Assembly: GCA_947630505.1 (NCBI GenBank)
Contig: CANRHV010000019.1
Coordinates: 1 to 41,387, forward strand
From: an uncultured Monoglobus sp.
GTDB lineage: Bacteria > Bacillota > Clostridia > Monoglobales > Monoglobaceae
Direction of reading: 5' to 3'
Length of the DNA stretch: 41,387 nt
The translations under genes were made by a program, and so were the position numbers. The notes under the pieces were generated by a model. That model made no database searches, was not told the origin of the DNA, and saw nothing but the letters and a program-made list of their open reading frames with translations. Of the stretch, positions 19,433 to 28,435 are shown in pieces (the first letter of the stretch is position 1; each line of letters starts with the position of its first letter).

Positions 19433-19831
19433 ATGCATATTACAGATCCTATAGCTGATATGCTGACCAGAATCAGAAACGCGAACAACGCGAGACACGA
19501 GACTGTTGATATTCCCGCGTCGAACATGAAAAAGTCTATCGCGGAGATTTTGGTAAACGAGGGATATGTTAAGAGCGCCGAATACATCGACGACGGCGTT
19601 CAGGGTGTAATCCGTATCACACTTAAATATGCGGAAAACAAGCAGAAGGTATTAACAGGCCTCAAAAGGGTCTCAAAGCCCGGCCTGAGATCATACGCGT
19701 CGAAGGATGAGCTGCCGAGAGTGTTAAAGGGTCTCGGTATCGCGATAATCTCAACATCCAAAGGCGTTATGACGGATAAAGAAGCGCGCCGCCAGAACGT
19801 TGGCGGAGAAGTGCTGGCATTCATTTGGTAA
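19433..19831 (+). CDS. rpsH: 30S ribosomal protein S8
   Basis: 132 residues. [18 protein letters not shown] at the start and the C-terminal [14 protein letters not shown] segment that grips 16S rRNA helix 21 are intact. In E. coli S8 is the translational repressor of the spc operon; no obvious rRNA mimic was identified here. Confidence 0.98.
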   Translation: MHITDPIADMLTRIRNANNARHETVDIPASNMKKSIAEILVNEGYVKSAEYIDDGVQGVIRITLKYAENKQKVLTGLKRVSKPGLRSYASKDELPRVLKGLGIAIISTSKGVMTDKEARRQNVGGEVLAFIW

Positions 19832-19853
19832 CAGGAGAAAGGAGGAGAATTCA

Positions 19854-20399
19854 TTGTCACGTATAGGAAAGATGCCGGTTACCATTCCCGCGGGAGTGGA
19901 AGTAACGATCGGCGCAAACAATGAGGTGACCGTCAAGGGCCCCAAGGGTGAGCTTCACCAGGTTATGCCCGCCGAGATGGCCATCGCGAAAAACGGTGAC
20001 ACGATCGACGTAACGCGTCCTTCGGACATCAAGAGACATAAAGCTCTTCATGGTCTTACTCGTTCTCTGCTGCACAATATGGTTGTCGGCGCAAGCGAGG
20101 GATTCAAGAAAGAACTTGAGATAAACGGTGTCGGCTACAGAGCCCAGAAGCAGGGCAACAAGCTGGTCATGAACCTGGGCTACTCGCATCAGGTGGAGGT
20201 CGAGGAGATCGACGGTATCACGATCGACGTTCCCAAGCCGAACCAGATCATTATCTCGGGTCCCGACAAACAGAAGGTAGGTCAGTTTGCCGCGGAAGTC
20301 AGAGAAAAGAGACCTCCCGAGCCTTATAAGGGCAAGGGTATCAAATACGTCGATGAGCACATCAGACGTAAGGAAGGTAAGACCGGCGCTAAGAAATAG
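19854..20399 (+). CDS. rplF: 50S ribosomal protein L6 (TTG start)
   Basis: 181 residues starting at the TTG at 19854, giving the canonical (M)[24 protein letters not shown] lies just upstream, and an upstream in-frame ATG (19800) would run back into rpsH. The C-terminal [13 protein letters not shown] motif near the sarcin-ricin loop is intact. Confidence 0.97.
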   Translation: MSRIGKMPVTIPAGVEVTIGANNEVTVKGPKGELHQVMPAEMAIAKNGDTIDVTRPSDIKRHKALHGLTRSLLHNMVVGASEGFKKELEINGVGYRAQKQGNKLVMNLGYSHQVEVEEIDGITIDVPKPNQIIISGPDKQKVGQFAAEVREKRPPEPYKGKGIKYVDEHIRRKEGKTGAKK

Positions 20400-20420
20400 C
20401 GGCCGCAAGGAGGTGCGAAT

Positions 20421-20783
20421 ATGATAAAAAAGAAAAGCAGTAATGTAGCAAGACAGGCAAGACATGAGAGAGTCCGCAAAAAGATATCGGGCACGCCCGA
20501 TCGTCCCAGACTCTGTGTTTTCAGAAGTCTTAAAAATATCTATGCCCAGGTAATTGACGACACGACCGGCAACACCCTGGCAGCCGCATCTTCCCTTGAC
20601 GCCGAGCTTAAGGCGTCATACGGCGGAAACAAGGACGCGGCGAAGGCCGTTGGAGAGCTGATCGCCAAGAAGGCGCTCGACAAGGGCATAACAAACGTTG
20701 TGTTTGACAGAGGCGGATATTTGTATCACGGCAGAGTCGCGGAGCTCGCCGCAGGCGCTCGCGAAGGCGGCCTGAAGTTTTAG
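20421..20783 (+). CDS. rplR: 50S ribosomal protein L18
   Basis: 120 residues; [34 protein letters not shown] and [12 protein letters not shown] are canonical. It binds 5S rRNA with L5. AAGGAGG precedes the ATG by 9 bases. Confidence 0.98.
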   Translation: MIKKKSSNVARQARHERVRKKISGTPDRPRLCVFRSLKNIYAQVIDDTTGNTLAAASSLDAELKASYGGNKDAAKAVGELIAKKALDKGITNVVFDRGGYLYHGRVAELAAGAREGGLKF

Positions 20784-20809
20784 CGTTAAAGAAAGAGGTG
20801 AAACGATAA

Positions 20810-21340
20810 ATGGCAGAAAAGGGCGAAAGAACCAGAAAGCAGGAGCGCATCGACGCCGATGTGCTTGAGCTTGAGGAGAAAGTGGTTTATTTAAATCGTG
20901 TTGCAAAGGTTGTAAAGGGCGGCAGAAACTTCAGATTCAGCGCTCTGGTAGTAGTCGGTGACAACAACGGTCACGTGGGCTGCGGCATGGGCAAGGCGGC
21001 TGAAATTCCCGACGCTATACGCAAGGGCATAGACGACGCCAAGAAGAATATGATAACCGTTCCCATCCTTGAGACAACGATCCCCCATGAAATTATCGGC
21101 GAATACGGCGCGGGCAGAGTTCTGCTCAAGCCTGCCGCGCAAGGTACCGGAGTTATCGCCGGAGGCGCGGCGCGTGCCGTGCTTGAGCTCGCGGGCATTA
21201 AGGATATAAGAACAAAGTGCTTGCGCAGCAATAATCCCAAGAACGTTGTGGCTGCTACTATCGAGGCGCTGGCTTCACTCAAGAGTCTTGAGGAGGTTGC
21301 CAGACTGAGAGGTAAGAAGCCCGAGGAGATTCTTGGCTAA
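20810..21340 (+). CDS. rpsE: 30S ribosomal protein S5
   Basis: 176 residues. The double-stranded RNA-binding segment ([17 protein letters not shown]) and the [19 protein letters not shown] block are present. It helps set decoding accuracy and mRNA unwinding at the entry channel. Confidence 0.98.
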   Translation: MAEKGERTRKQERIDADVLELEEKVVYLNRVAKVVKGGRNFRFSALVVVGDNNGHVGCGMGKAAEIPDAIRKGIDDAKKNMITVPILETTIPHEIIGEYGAGRVLLKPAAQGTGVIAGGAARAVLELAGIKDIRTKCLRSNNPKNVVAATIEALASLKSLEEVARLRGKKPEEILG

Positions 21341-21366
21341 AAGTTTAAAAACAGGAGGTAAGATCC

Positions 21367-21546
21367 TTGGCTAATACAATTAAAGTAACTTTAACCAAGA
21401 GCACCATCGGTGCAAAACCGGACCAGGTAGCCACAGTTAAGGCGCTGGGTCTTCGTAAGATGCATCAGACAGCAGAGCTGCCTGACAATCCTCAGATAAG
21501 AGGAATGGTTTTCAAGGTAAAGCACCTTGTGACTGTAGCTGAATAA
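21367..21546 (+). CDS. rpmD: 50S ribosomal protein L30 (TTG start)
   Basis: 59 residues. No ATG fits; a TTG at 21367 preceded by AGGAGG (8 bases) opens a frame reading (M)[16 protein letters not shown], then [20 protein letters not shown] and a final VKHLVTVAE. Length, motif and location between rpsE and rplO are exactly those of L30. It is easily missed by ATG-only gene callers because of its size and start. Confidence 0.95.
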   Translation: MANTIKVTLTKSTIGAKPDQVATVKALGLRKMHQTAELPDNPQIRGMVFKVKHLVTVAE

Positions 21547-21596
21547 GGCGAAAGCCGTAAACTATTATTTTGATAAAAAAGGAGGAGGTGGACTCT

Positions 21597-22040
21597 ATGA
21601 AACTTCACGAATTATCTCCGGCCGAGGGCGCGAAGAAGAAGGCTTTCAGAGTCGGCAGAGGCCACGGAAGCGGCAACGGTAAAACTTCGGGCAAAGGTCA
21701 GAAGGGTCAGAAATCCCGCAGCGGCGGTCATGTTCGTCCCGGCTTTGAAGGCGGACAGATGCCCATCTACAGAAGACTGCCAAAGCGCGGCTTCACAAAT
21801 ATTTTTGCAAAGAAGTACACTTCGATAAACATTGAAAAGCTCAACAAATTCGACGACGGCGCGGAAGTAACGCCCGAGCTTCTCAAAGAGAGCGGCGTTA
21901 TCAGCAAGATCAACGACGGCGTGGTTATCTTAGGCCGCGGAGAGCTTGACAAAAAGCTGACCGTTAAGGCGTCGAGATTCAGCAAGAGCGCGGAAGAAAA
22001 AATTAACGCGGCAGGCGGAAAGGCTGAGGTGATTAAGTAA
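21597..22040 (+). CDS. rplO: 50S ribosomal protein L15
   Basis: 147 residues from the ATG at 21597, with AAGGAGGAGGTG upstream; an in-frame TTG at 21570 is not supported. [15 protein letters not shown], the Gly-rich basic loop [20 protein letters not shown] and [18 protein letters not shown] are diagnostic. Its TAA overlaps the secY ATG by one base. Confidence 0.97.
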   Translation: MKLHELSPAEGAKKKAFRVGRGHGSGNGKTSGKGQKGQKSRSGGHVRPGFEGGQMPIYRRLPKRGFTNIFAKKYTSINIEKLNKFDDGAEVTPELLKESGVISKINDGVVILGRGELDKKLTVKASRFSKSAEEKINAAGGKAEVIK

Positions 22041-23320
22041 TGTTTGAAACCATTCGTAATGCGTGGAAGATTACCGACCTCAGAAAGAAGCTTATATACA
22101 CCGTGGTAATGATCATAATCTTCCGTCTTGGTTCATGTATACCGGTTCCGCTTCTGGACCCGGCGGCAATGAGAGAAATATTCACAGGCGACAACTCGAT
22201 ATTCGGATTTATTGATATTATTTCCGGCGGCGCGTTCCAGAACGCGACAATATTCGCCATGAGCATCACGCCGTACATCAACTCGTCAATTATCATGCAG
22301 CTTCTGACTGTCGCTATCCCCGCTCTCGAGAGACTCTCAAAGCAGGGCGAGGACGGCAGAAAGAAGATCGCTCAGTTCACGAGATACGGCACGGTCGTTC
22401 TGGCGTTGATACAGGCCATTGGTCTGTACTTCATGTTGGCGAGCTATCACGCGGTTGAGAATCCCGGATTCCTCACCGCCATCGTGGTAATCTTCACGTT
22501 CACCGCGGGAACCTCGTTCCTGATGTGGCTGGGCGAGCAGATAACCGAGAAGGGCGTCGGCAACGGCATATCGCTGATCATCTTCGCGGGTATCGTTTCA
22601 AGATTCCCCAGCATGGCGCAGTCGCTTTACGCTTATTCCAAGGGCGGCAGCCTCGGACTTATCGGCGTTATCGCGGTTATCATTCTGATAATCGTGGCGG
22701 TTGCGCTGGTTGTTGCCATGAACGAGGCAGAAAGACGTATTCCCGTTCAGTACGCCAAGCGTATGGTGGGCAGAAAGATGTACGGCGGTCAGAGCACCCA
22801 TATCCCCATCAAGGTCGCTTCTGCCGGCGTTATCCCCATCATTTTCGCGATGTCGATAATGTCATTCCCGGGCACGATAGCCGGATTCTTCGGCGTGCAG
22901 GCGGGTCAGAGCGGATTCTGGGGAACATTCCTGAAGATATTCTCATCGGATTCTATAGTATACGCAATACTTTATTTCCTGCTGATAATATTCTTCACGT
23001 ATTTCTATACTGCGATCCAGTTCAATCCTATTGAAATGTCAAATAACATGAAGAGAAACGGCGGATTTATCCCGGGTATCAGACCCGGCCGTCCCACATC
23101 CGAGTATATCTCGAGAGTTCTTTCGAGAGTAACCCTGGTAGGCGCTATTTTCCTCGGATTAATCGCGATCCTGCCTATTATAATCAACCTCGGCGTGGGC
23201 ATCAGCAATTTCGCCATCGGCGGCACATCGCTGCTGATCGTTGTGGGCGTTGCCCTTGAGACAGTCAAGAGCATCGAGTCGCAGATGCTGATGCGTCATT
23301 ACAAAGGTTTCCTGGAATAA
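22040..23320 (+). CDS. secY: Protein translocase subunit SecY
   Basis: 426 residues, ten hydrophobic segments. It is the central pore of the Sec translocon, through which the window's many exported proteins would pass. Landmarks: [31 protein letters not shown] in TM2, the cytoplasmic loop RRIPVQYAKRMVGRKMYGG, and GGFIPGIRPGRPTSEY (SecA/ribosome contact). It is translationally coupled to rplO. A 159-base gap with two stem-loops separates it from adk. Confidence 0.98.
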   Translation: MFETIRNAWKITDLRKKLIYTVVMIIIFRLGSCIPVPLLDPAAMREIFTGDNSIFGFIDIISGGAFQNATIFAMSITPYINSSIIMQLLTVAIPALERLSKQGEDGRKKIAQFTRYGTVVLALIQAIGLYFMLASYHAVENPGFLTAIVVIFTFTAGTSFLMWLGEQITEKGVGNGISLIIFAGIVSRFPSMAQSLYAYSKGGSLGLIGVIAVIILIIVAVALVVAMNEAERRIPVQYAKRMVGRKMYGGQSTHIPIKVASAGVIPIIFAMSIMSFPGTIAGFFGVQAGQSGFWGTFLKIFSSDSIVYAILYFLLIIFFTYFYTAIQFNPIEMSNNMKRNGGFIPGIRPGRPTSEYISRVLSRVTLVGAIFLGLIAILPIIINLGVGISNFAIGGTSLLIVVGVALETVKSIESQMLMRHYKGFLE

Positions 23321-23345
23321 GGACAACGAAAATTATTTTACGTAT

Positions 23346-23437
23346 GAGCAGGTGCGGTCCGCAAAGCGTCGGGCGTATGCCTGCTCTTGCGTCATTGATA
23401 AGCCCCGATCAGGCCGCGCGTCCGCGCGCCTCGGGGC
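23346..23437 (+). other. Two stem-loops in the secY-adk gap
   Basis: Stem 1: GAGCAGG (23346-23352) with CCTGCTC (23380-23386), enclosing a second small hairpin TGCG-GTC-CGCA. Stem 2: GCCCCGA (23402-23408) with TCGGGGC (23431-23437), enclosing CGCGCG-TC-CGCGCG. Neither is followed by a T-run, so they are not classic terminators. They could be processing or stability elements. Too short and without TPsiC features to be a tRNA. Confidence 0.6.
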
Positions 23438-23479
23438 ATAGCGCGATTATTTAAGTTTTATTTTAAGGAGGCACGGTTT

Positions 23480-24112
23480 ATGAGATTAATATTATTGGCG
23501 GCGCCCGGCGCGGGCAAAGGAACCCAGGCCGAAATGCTCAGCGAGCATTACGGTATCCCGAGTATTTCCACGGGCGCGATCCTGAGGAAAAACATAAGCG
23601 AGGGCACCGAGCTCGGCAAGATCGCGGCGGAATATATAAACGACGGAAAGCTGATTCCCGACGACCTGATGATCAAGGTTATGGACGAGAGATTCAAGCA
23701 GGACGACTGCAAAAACGGATTTATCCTTGACGGTTTTCCCAGAACCATCGCTCAGGCCGAGGCGTTGAGCGCGTCGGATATTGTGATAGACAAGGTGCTG
23801 TCGCTTGAGGTGGACGACGAGACGATCGTTGAAAGGCTCGGCGGACGTCTTGAGTGCAAGTCCTGCGGCGCCACTTACCACACTGAGCACAGAACTCCCA
23901 AAATTGAGGGAAAATGCGACAAGTGCGGCGGCGAACTGGGAGTTCGCTCGGACGACAAGCCCGAGACGGTGCGCGAGAGACTTAAAACATATCACGCCCA
24001 GACGGAGCCTCTTATCGAATACTACAGAGAAAAGGGTCTGCTTTGCGTGGCGAAGGGCAGAAGCGAGATCGCCGACACGAGCAAGGCCGTGCTTGAGGCA
24101 TTGGAGGCGTAG
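23480..24112 (+). CDS. adk: Adenylate kinase, zinc-lid type
   Basis: 210 residues. Interconverts ATP + AMP and 2 ADP. P-loop AAPGAGKGT (residues 7-15), AMP-site segment FILDGFPRT (about 81-89), and a long lid with four Cys (C126, C129, C146, C149) that would hold zinc, as in many Gram-positives. It follows secY, the usual clostridial and bacillar order. AAGGAGG precedes the ATG. map starts 2 bases after its stop. Confidence 0.98.
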   Translation: MRLILLAAPGAGKGTQAEMLSEHYGIPSISTGAILRKNISEGTELGKIAAEYINDGKLIPDDLMIKVMDERFKQDDCKNGFILDGFPRTIAQAEALSASDIVIDKVLSLEVDDETIVERLGGRLECKSCGATYHTEHRTPKIEGKCDKCGGELGVRSDDKPETVRERLKTYHAQTEPLIEYYREKGLLCVAKGRSEIADTSKAVLEALEA

Positions 24113-24114
24113 TT

Positions 24115-24885
24115 TTGGTTAAAATCAAATCAAAGTCCGAGATCGACAAAATGAGAATCGCGGGACGCTATACATACGAGACCTTAAAGGCCGTCGGAGA
24201 GGCGGTCCGTCCGGGCGTCACCACAAGACAGCTTGACAAGGTCGCCGAGCATTATATCCATTCCAAGGGCTGCACGGGCTCGTTTAAGGGCTACGGCGGC
24301 TTTCCCGGAACGATTTGCGCCAGCGTAAACGACACGGTGATCCACGGTTTTCCCGATGATTTTCCGCTCAAAGAGGGCGACGTGGTGAGCGTGGACGTGG
24401 GCGCCTGCTTTGAGGGCTACCACGGCGACGCCTGCCGCACGTTCATAGTCGGAGGCAAGTCCGATGAAAAGACCGAAAAACTGGTGCGCGTGACCCGCGA
24501 AAGCTTTTATAAAGCGCTTAAGTTCGCCAGAAGCGGATACAGGATATCGGATATTTCAAAGGCGGTCCAGGACCACGTGGAGGCGAACGGATTCTCGGTA
24601 CTGAGAAACTACTGCGGCCACGGCGTGGGCTCCGATCTTCACGAGGACCCCGAGGTCCCCAACTATGTGACGCGCAGCCGCGGAATACGTCTGCGCCCCG
24701 GCATGGTAATAGCCATCGAGCCGATGGTGTGCGGCGGCAAAAAGGACATATACGTTGACGACAACGAATGGGCGGTCATCACCTGCGACGGCGAGAAGTC
24801 GGCGCACTACGAGAACACCGTGCTGATAACGCCCGGCGATCCGGTGCTGCTCACTCTGCCCGACGGCTGTCCCGACATCGGATAA
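24115..24885 (+). CDS. map: Methionine aminopeptidase, type I (TTG start)
   Basis: 256 residues from a TTG at 24115; GGAGG of the adk end lies 8 bases upstream and no ATG fits the family N-terminus VKIKSKSEIDKMR. Removes initiator Met from new proteins. The five metal ligands are visible: D94, D105, H169, E202, E233, plus substrate-side H77. The C-terminus extends slightly past the core (GDPVLLTLPDGCPDIG). It sits between adk and infA as in Bacillus. Confidence 0.97.
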   Translation: MVKIKSKSEIDKMRIAGRYTYETLKAVGEAVRPGVTTRQLDKVAEHYIHSKGCTGSFKGYGGFPGTICASVNDTVIHGFPDDFPLKEGDVVSVDVGACFEGYHGDACRTFIVGGKSDEKTEKLVRVTRESFYKALKFARSGYRISDISKAVQDHVEANGFSVLRNYCGHGVGSDLHEDPEVPNYVTRSRGIRLRPGMVIAIEPMVCGGKKDIYVDDNEWAVITCDGEKSAHYENTVLITPGDPVLLTLPDGCPDIG

Positions 24886-24953
24886 CGCGAATAAGAATAA
24901 AAAAGCCAAAATTTGTATATGCTTAAATTACTCAAATAAATTATAGGTGTGTT

Positions 24954-25238
24954 ATGAACAAAAACTCAAGGCCGGCGCTTAACGTCGGCGACATAGTCGA
25001 GGCGGCCGCGGGACGCGGCAGGGGCAGAAAATTTCTGGTGGTCGAAAAAATCGATGACGAGTACGTCCGCGTGTCGGACGGCGACACCAGAAAGCTCGGC
25101 CGCGCCAAGCTGAAAAAAAATCTGCATCTCAGACGGCTTGATCACGTTGACGACACGGATTTTTTGACCGCGCCCGGCGGCACCGCCGATTCCGAGATAC
25201 GAAAAATACTGGATAAATATAACAACAAGGAGGTGTAG
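24954..25238 (+). CDS. KOW-domain RNA-binding protein (L14e-like)
   Basis: 94 residues. The N-terminal KOW-like SH3 barrel starts [21 protein letters not shown] and the C-terminal half is a basic, then acidic tail ending DKYNNKEV. Small KOW proteins related to eukaryotic L14e/L27e are commonly encoded between map and infA in Clostridia; their exact role on the ribosome is not settled. The 4-base gap to infA indicates co-translation. AGGTG precedes the ATG. Confidence 0.85.
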   Translation: MNKNSRPALNVGDIVEAAAGRGRGRKFLVVEKIDDEYVRVSDGDTRKLGRAKLKKNLHLRRLDHVDDTDFLTAPGGTADSEIRKILDKYNNKEV

Positions 25239-25242
25239 ATTA

Positions 25243-25461
25243 ATGTCAAAAGAGGATATGCTGGAGGTTGAAGGCAAGGTCGTGGACGCGCTGCCCAACG
25301 CGATGTTCAAGGTCGAGCTTGAGAACGGACACCAGATACTGGCTCATATTTCGGGCAAGCTCAGGATGCACTTTATCAAGATACTGCCCGGCGACAAGGT
25401 GACGGTCGAGATATCGCCCTATGACCTGACAAAAGGCAGAATAACCTGGAGAGCGAAATAA
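25243..25461 (+). CDS. infA: Translation initiation factor IF-1
   Basis: 72 residues, the standard size. OB-fold protein blocking the A site in initiation; [40 protein letters not shown] and the end GRITWR are canonical. AAGGAGG is embedded in the end of the KOW gene. Normally rpmJ would follow directly; here a CapA-like gene intervenes. Confidence 0.98.
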   Translation: MSKEDMLEVEGKVVDALPNAMFKVELENGHQILAHISGKLRMHFIKILPGDKVTVEISPYDLTKGRITWRAK

Positions 25462-25496
25462 TCAAGGCGCTCGCGTAATTCGGGGGAGTTGATTTT

Positions 25497-26522
25497 ATGA
25501 GGAGTTTTTTGGCCGCGGCGCTGTGCTTCGCGGCGTTTATGCTCGTATCCTGCGGAGCGGATGAGACGGAGCCGGTTTCGGCTCCCGAGACCACGGTCAC
25601 GGTCAGCTGCGCGGGCGACTGCACGCTCGCATCGGACGCGAGTTTTTCGGGCGGCACATTCGAGGAAGTGCTCGAGGCGGAGAACAACGATTATTCATAC
25701 TTTTTCAAAAATGTTAAGAGCGTTTTTGAGGATGACGATCTGACAATTGTGAATCTCGAGGGCACCCTTTCCGAAAACGGAGAGAGGGCGGACAAGACCT
25801 ACGCCTTCAGGGGCAAGCCCGAGTATACCGAGATCCTCACAAGCGGCAGCGTTGAGGGTGTGACGCTGGCGAACAACCACAGCAGCGACTACGGCGAAGT
25901 CTCGCTCAGAGACACGAAAGAGGCGCTTGATAAGGCCGGCATAAAGTACGCCAAGGACGGCGAGATCGCGAGGTTTAACATAAACGGCGCGAATGTGGCG
26001 GTCGTGGGCCTGTATCAGCTCGACGAGTCGGCGGACAAGCTTATTGATTCTGTGATGCGGGAGACCCGGGACGACGATCTGGTTATAGTTGAGGTGCATT
26101 GGGGCGAGGAAAATGCCGAAAAACCGAGCGAGGAGCAGATCGAGCTGGCTCACAAGGCGGTCGATCTGGGAGCCGATCTGGTGATCGGACACCATCCGCA
26201 CGTGCTGCAAGGCGTTGAAAAATATCACGGCAAGTATATATGCTACAGCCTGGGCAATTTCTGCTTCGGCGGGAATCCCAATCCGAGCGACACCGACACG
26301 ATGATATTCCGCCGGACATTCAGGTTCAGGGAAGGCATGGCGGCCAACACCGACGAGTATGAGATAATCCCCTGCTCGATAACCTCGAAGTCGGGAAACA
26401 ACTATCAGCCAAAGGTCCTCGAGGGCGAGCAAAAGACGAGAGTTGAGAAAAAAATAATCGACAGGTCTGAGCAGGTCCGTCAAATCACCAAAACCGAAAA
26501 TCTTGACTTAAAATTCAGATAA
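25497..26522 (+). CDS. CapA-family lipoprotein (PGA_cap metallophosphatase-like), inserted in the ribosomal operon
   Basis: 341 residues. A lipoprotein signal ends in LVSC (Cys19). The CapA/PGA_cap fold motifs run in order: VSCAGDCTLA, IVNLEGTLS, AFRGKPEYTEIL, TLANNHSSDYG, EVHWGEENAEKPSEEQ, DLVIGHHPHVLQGVE, CYSLGNFCFGG. The conserved Asp, Asn, His residues resemble calcineurin-like metal ligands. Relatives act in poly-gamma-glutamate export or as surface phosphoesterases; no other pgs/cap genes are here, so a capsule role is not shown. It starts 35 bases after infA with GGGGGAG, suggesting cotranscription, and a new promoter follows it before rpmJ. Confidence 0.92.
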   Translation: MRSFLAAALCFAAFMLVSCGADETEPVSAPETTVTVSCAGDCTLASDASFSGGTFEEVLEAENNDYSYFFKNVKSVFEDDDLTIVNLEGTLSENGERADKTYAFRGKPEYTEILTSGSVEGVTLANNHSSDYGEVSLRDTKEALDKAGIKYAKDGEIARFNINGANVAVVGLYQLDESADKLIDSVMRETRDDDLVIVEVHWGEENAEKPSEEQIELAHKAVDLGADLVIGHHPHVLQGVEKYHGKYICYSLGNFCFGGNPNPSDTDTMIFRRTFRFREGMAANTDEYEIIPCSITSKSGNNYQPKVLEGEQKTRVEKKIIDRSEQVRQITKTENLDLKFR

Positions 26523-26573
26523 AAAATATCAAAGTTTGTTGAAGATTTACATAGTAGTAATTAACGAAATTAC

Positions 26574-26602
26574 TTGACTTTGAAAAGAAATTATGGTAAA
26601 AT
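26574..26602 (+). promoter_or_regulatory. Internal promoter ahead of rpmJ-rpsM-rpsK-rpsD-rpoA-rplQ
   Basis: TTGACT (26574-26579), 17-base spacer, TAAAAT (26597-26602), in the 145-base gap between the CapA gene and rpmJ. It would keep the alpha-operon genes expressed independently of the intruding gene. Confidence 0.72.
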
Positions 26603-26655
26603 ATTACGGTTCGTTAGTATGGGCAGACATATTTTCGGACATAATACAAATTTAG

Positions 26656-26781
<126 letters not shown>

Positions 26782-26911
26782 TCGGGAAAACAAACCGGGA
26801 GCAGGGTCAGGCATTAAAACCACTTTATTTTTTGCCGATGCCATATGCAAGCAGTATGGGTGAAATTCTGCTCCGCTTTTTCATTGAAAAATTTATGGAG
26901 GTGAAATAATT

Positions 26912-27277
26912 ATGGCACGTATCGCAGGTGTGGATTTACCGAATGACAAAAGAGTTGAGGCAGGCCTCACATACATTTTCGGAATCGGTTTCTCCACTTC
27001 CAGAAAGATTTTGGCGGCAACAGGCGTTAATCCGGACACCAGAGTCCGCGATCTGACGGAGGAAGACGTTCAGAAGCTCAGAAACGAAATCGACAACTAC
27101 AACGTTGAAGGTGATCTGAGACGAGACATCGCTCTTGACATCAAGCGCTTGATGGAGATCAACTGCTACAGAGGGATCCGTCACAGAAAGGGTCTCCCCG
27201 TTCGCGGACAGCGCAGCAAGACAAACGCCAGAACCCGCAAGGGTCCCAAGAGAACCATCGCAAACAAGAAGAAATAA
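26912..27277 (+). CDS. rpsM: 30S ribosomal protein S13
   Basis: 121 residues; [39 protein letters not shown] and the basic C-terminal tail that contacts P-site tRNA are canonical. GGAGGTG precedes the ATG. Confidence 0.98.
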   Translation: MARIAGVDLPNDKRVEAGLTYIFGIGFSTSRKILAATGVNPDTRVRDLTEEDVQKLRNEIDNYNVEGDLRRDIALDIKRLMEINCYRGIRHRKGLPVRGQRSKTNARTRKGPKRTIANKKK

Positions 27278-27358
27278 GCGATCGGTTTATTGATTTTGAA
27301 TTTTCTTTTGATGATATGTCAAAAGATGCCGTATTTCTTATAGGAGGTGAAAGATACA

Positions 27359-27751
27359 ATGGCAAAAGCAGTAAAGAGAACCAGACGCCGCAGAGAGAAA
27401 AAGCATATCGAGCGCGGCGCTGCACATATCAAATCTACATTTAACAACACCATTGTTACAATTACAGACGTTGCCGGAAACGCGATCTCATGGGCAAGCG
27501 CGGGCGGACTGGGATTCAAGGGCTCCAAGAAGAGCACGCCCTTCGCAGCGCAGATGGCCGCCGAGACCGCGGCGAGAGCAGCGATGGAACATGGTTTAAA
27601 GACGGTCGAGGTATACGTTAAGGGTCCCGGCTCGGGACGCGAGGCCGCTATCAGAGCGCTTCAGGTCGCCGGCCTTGAGGTAAACATGATCAAGGACGTT
27701 ACGCCCATCCCCCACAACGGATGCAGACCGCCCAAGAGAAGACGCGTGTAG
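27359..27751 (+). CDS. rpsK: 30S ribosomal protein S11
   Basis: 130 residues from the ATG at 27359, preceded by AGGAGGTG; the in-frame ATG at 27347 lies in that site. [29 protein letters not shown] and the end [12 protein letters not shown] are diagnostic. It forms the 30S platform with S18 and shapes the E site. Confidence 0.98.
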   Translation: MAKAVKRTRRRREKKHIERGAAHIKSTFNNTIVTITDVAGNAISWASAGGLGFKGSKKSTPFAAQMAAETAARAAMEHGLKTVEVYVKGPGSGREAAIRALQVAGLEVNMIKDVTPIPHNGCRPPKRRRV

Positions 27752-27800
27752 TTTGGCGCGTATCGCGATTTTTTAAATTAGATTTGAAGGAGGAAATAAA

Positions 27801-28394
27801 ATGGCTAAAAATATGCAGCCTGTTCTTAAAAGATGCCGCACTCTGGGCATAGAGCCTACCGTTATGGGTATTGACAAGAGCTCGAACAGAACGTTTGACC
27901 AGAGACGCAAAAAGCAGAGCGAATATGGCATGCAGCTTAACGAGAAGCAGAAAGTCAGATTCATCTACGGCGTTCTCGAGAAGCAGTTCGCTAAATATTA
28001 TGTAATGGCTACAAAGATGAACGGCGTTACGGGCGAGTGCCTGCTGAGCATCCTTGAGTCGAGACTTGACAACGTTATCTATCGCATGGGTCTTGCCAAC
28101 ACAAGACGCGAGGCGAGACAGATAGTAAACCACGGCCACGTTACCGTGAACGGCAAAAGAGTAAACATCCCCTCATACCTGGTTAAGCCGGGCGAGGTCA
28201 TCAGCCTGAAGGAAAAGAGCAGAACAGCCGACAGAATGAAGGACATCGTTGAGAGAAATTCCAACAGACTGGTTCCCAAGTGGATCGACATGAACAAAGA
28301 CACATTGGAAGGTAAGATCATTGCGCTTGCTGACAGAGAGGATATCGACTTCCCTGTAGAGGAGCACTTGATAGTCGAGTATTACAGCAAATAA
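27801..28394 (+). CDS. rpsD: 30S ribosomal protein S4
   Basis: 197 residues. The N-terminal cysteine knot is mostly lost (only one Cys in VLKRCRTLGIEP), so it is the non-zinc form. The S4 RNA-binding domain NVIYRMGLANTRREARQIVNHGHV is split as usual around residues 92-115. It nucleates 30S assembly and affects decoding accuracy. Confidence 0.97.
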   Translation: MAKNMQPVLKRCRTLGIEPTVMGIDKSSNRTFDQRRKKQSEYGMQLNEKQKVRFIYGVLEKQFAKYYVMATKMNGVTGECLLSILESRLDNVIYRMGLANTRREARQIVNHGHVTVNGKRVNIPSYLVKPGEVISLKEKSRTADRMKDIVERNSNRLVPKWIDMNKDTLEGKIIALADREDIDFPVEEHLIVEYYSK

Positions 28395-28435
28395 TAGGCT
28401 CAGCCTATAGTCCTAATTTTATAGGAGGGTGAACA

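Noticed and set aside
23341-23390. Possible tRNA or cloverleaf RNA in the secY-adk gap
   Set aside because: Only two stems, no TPsiC arm sequence, no 7-bp acceptor with the right spacing.
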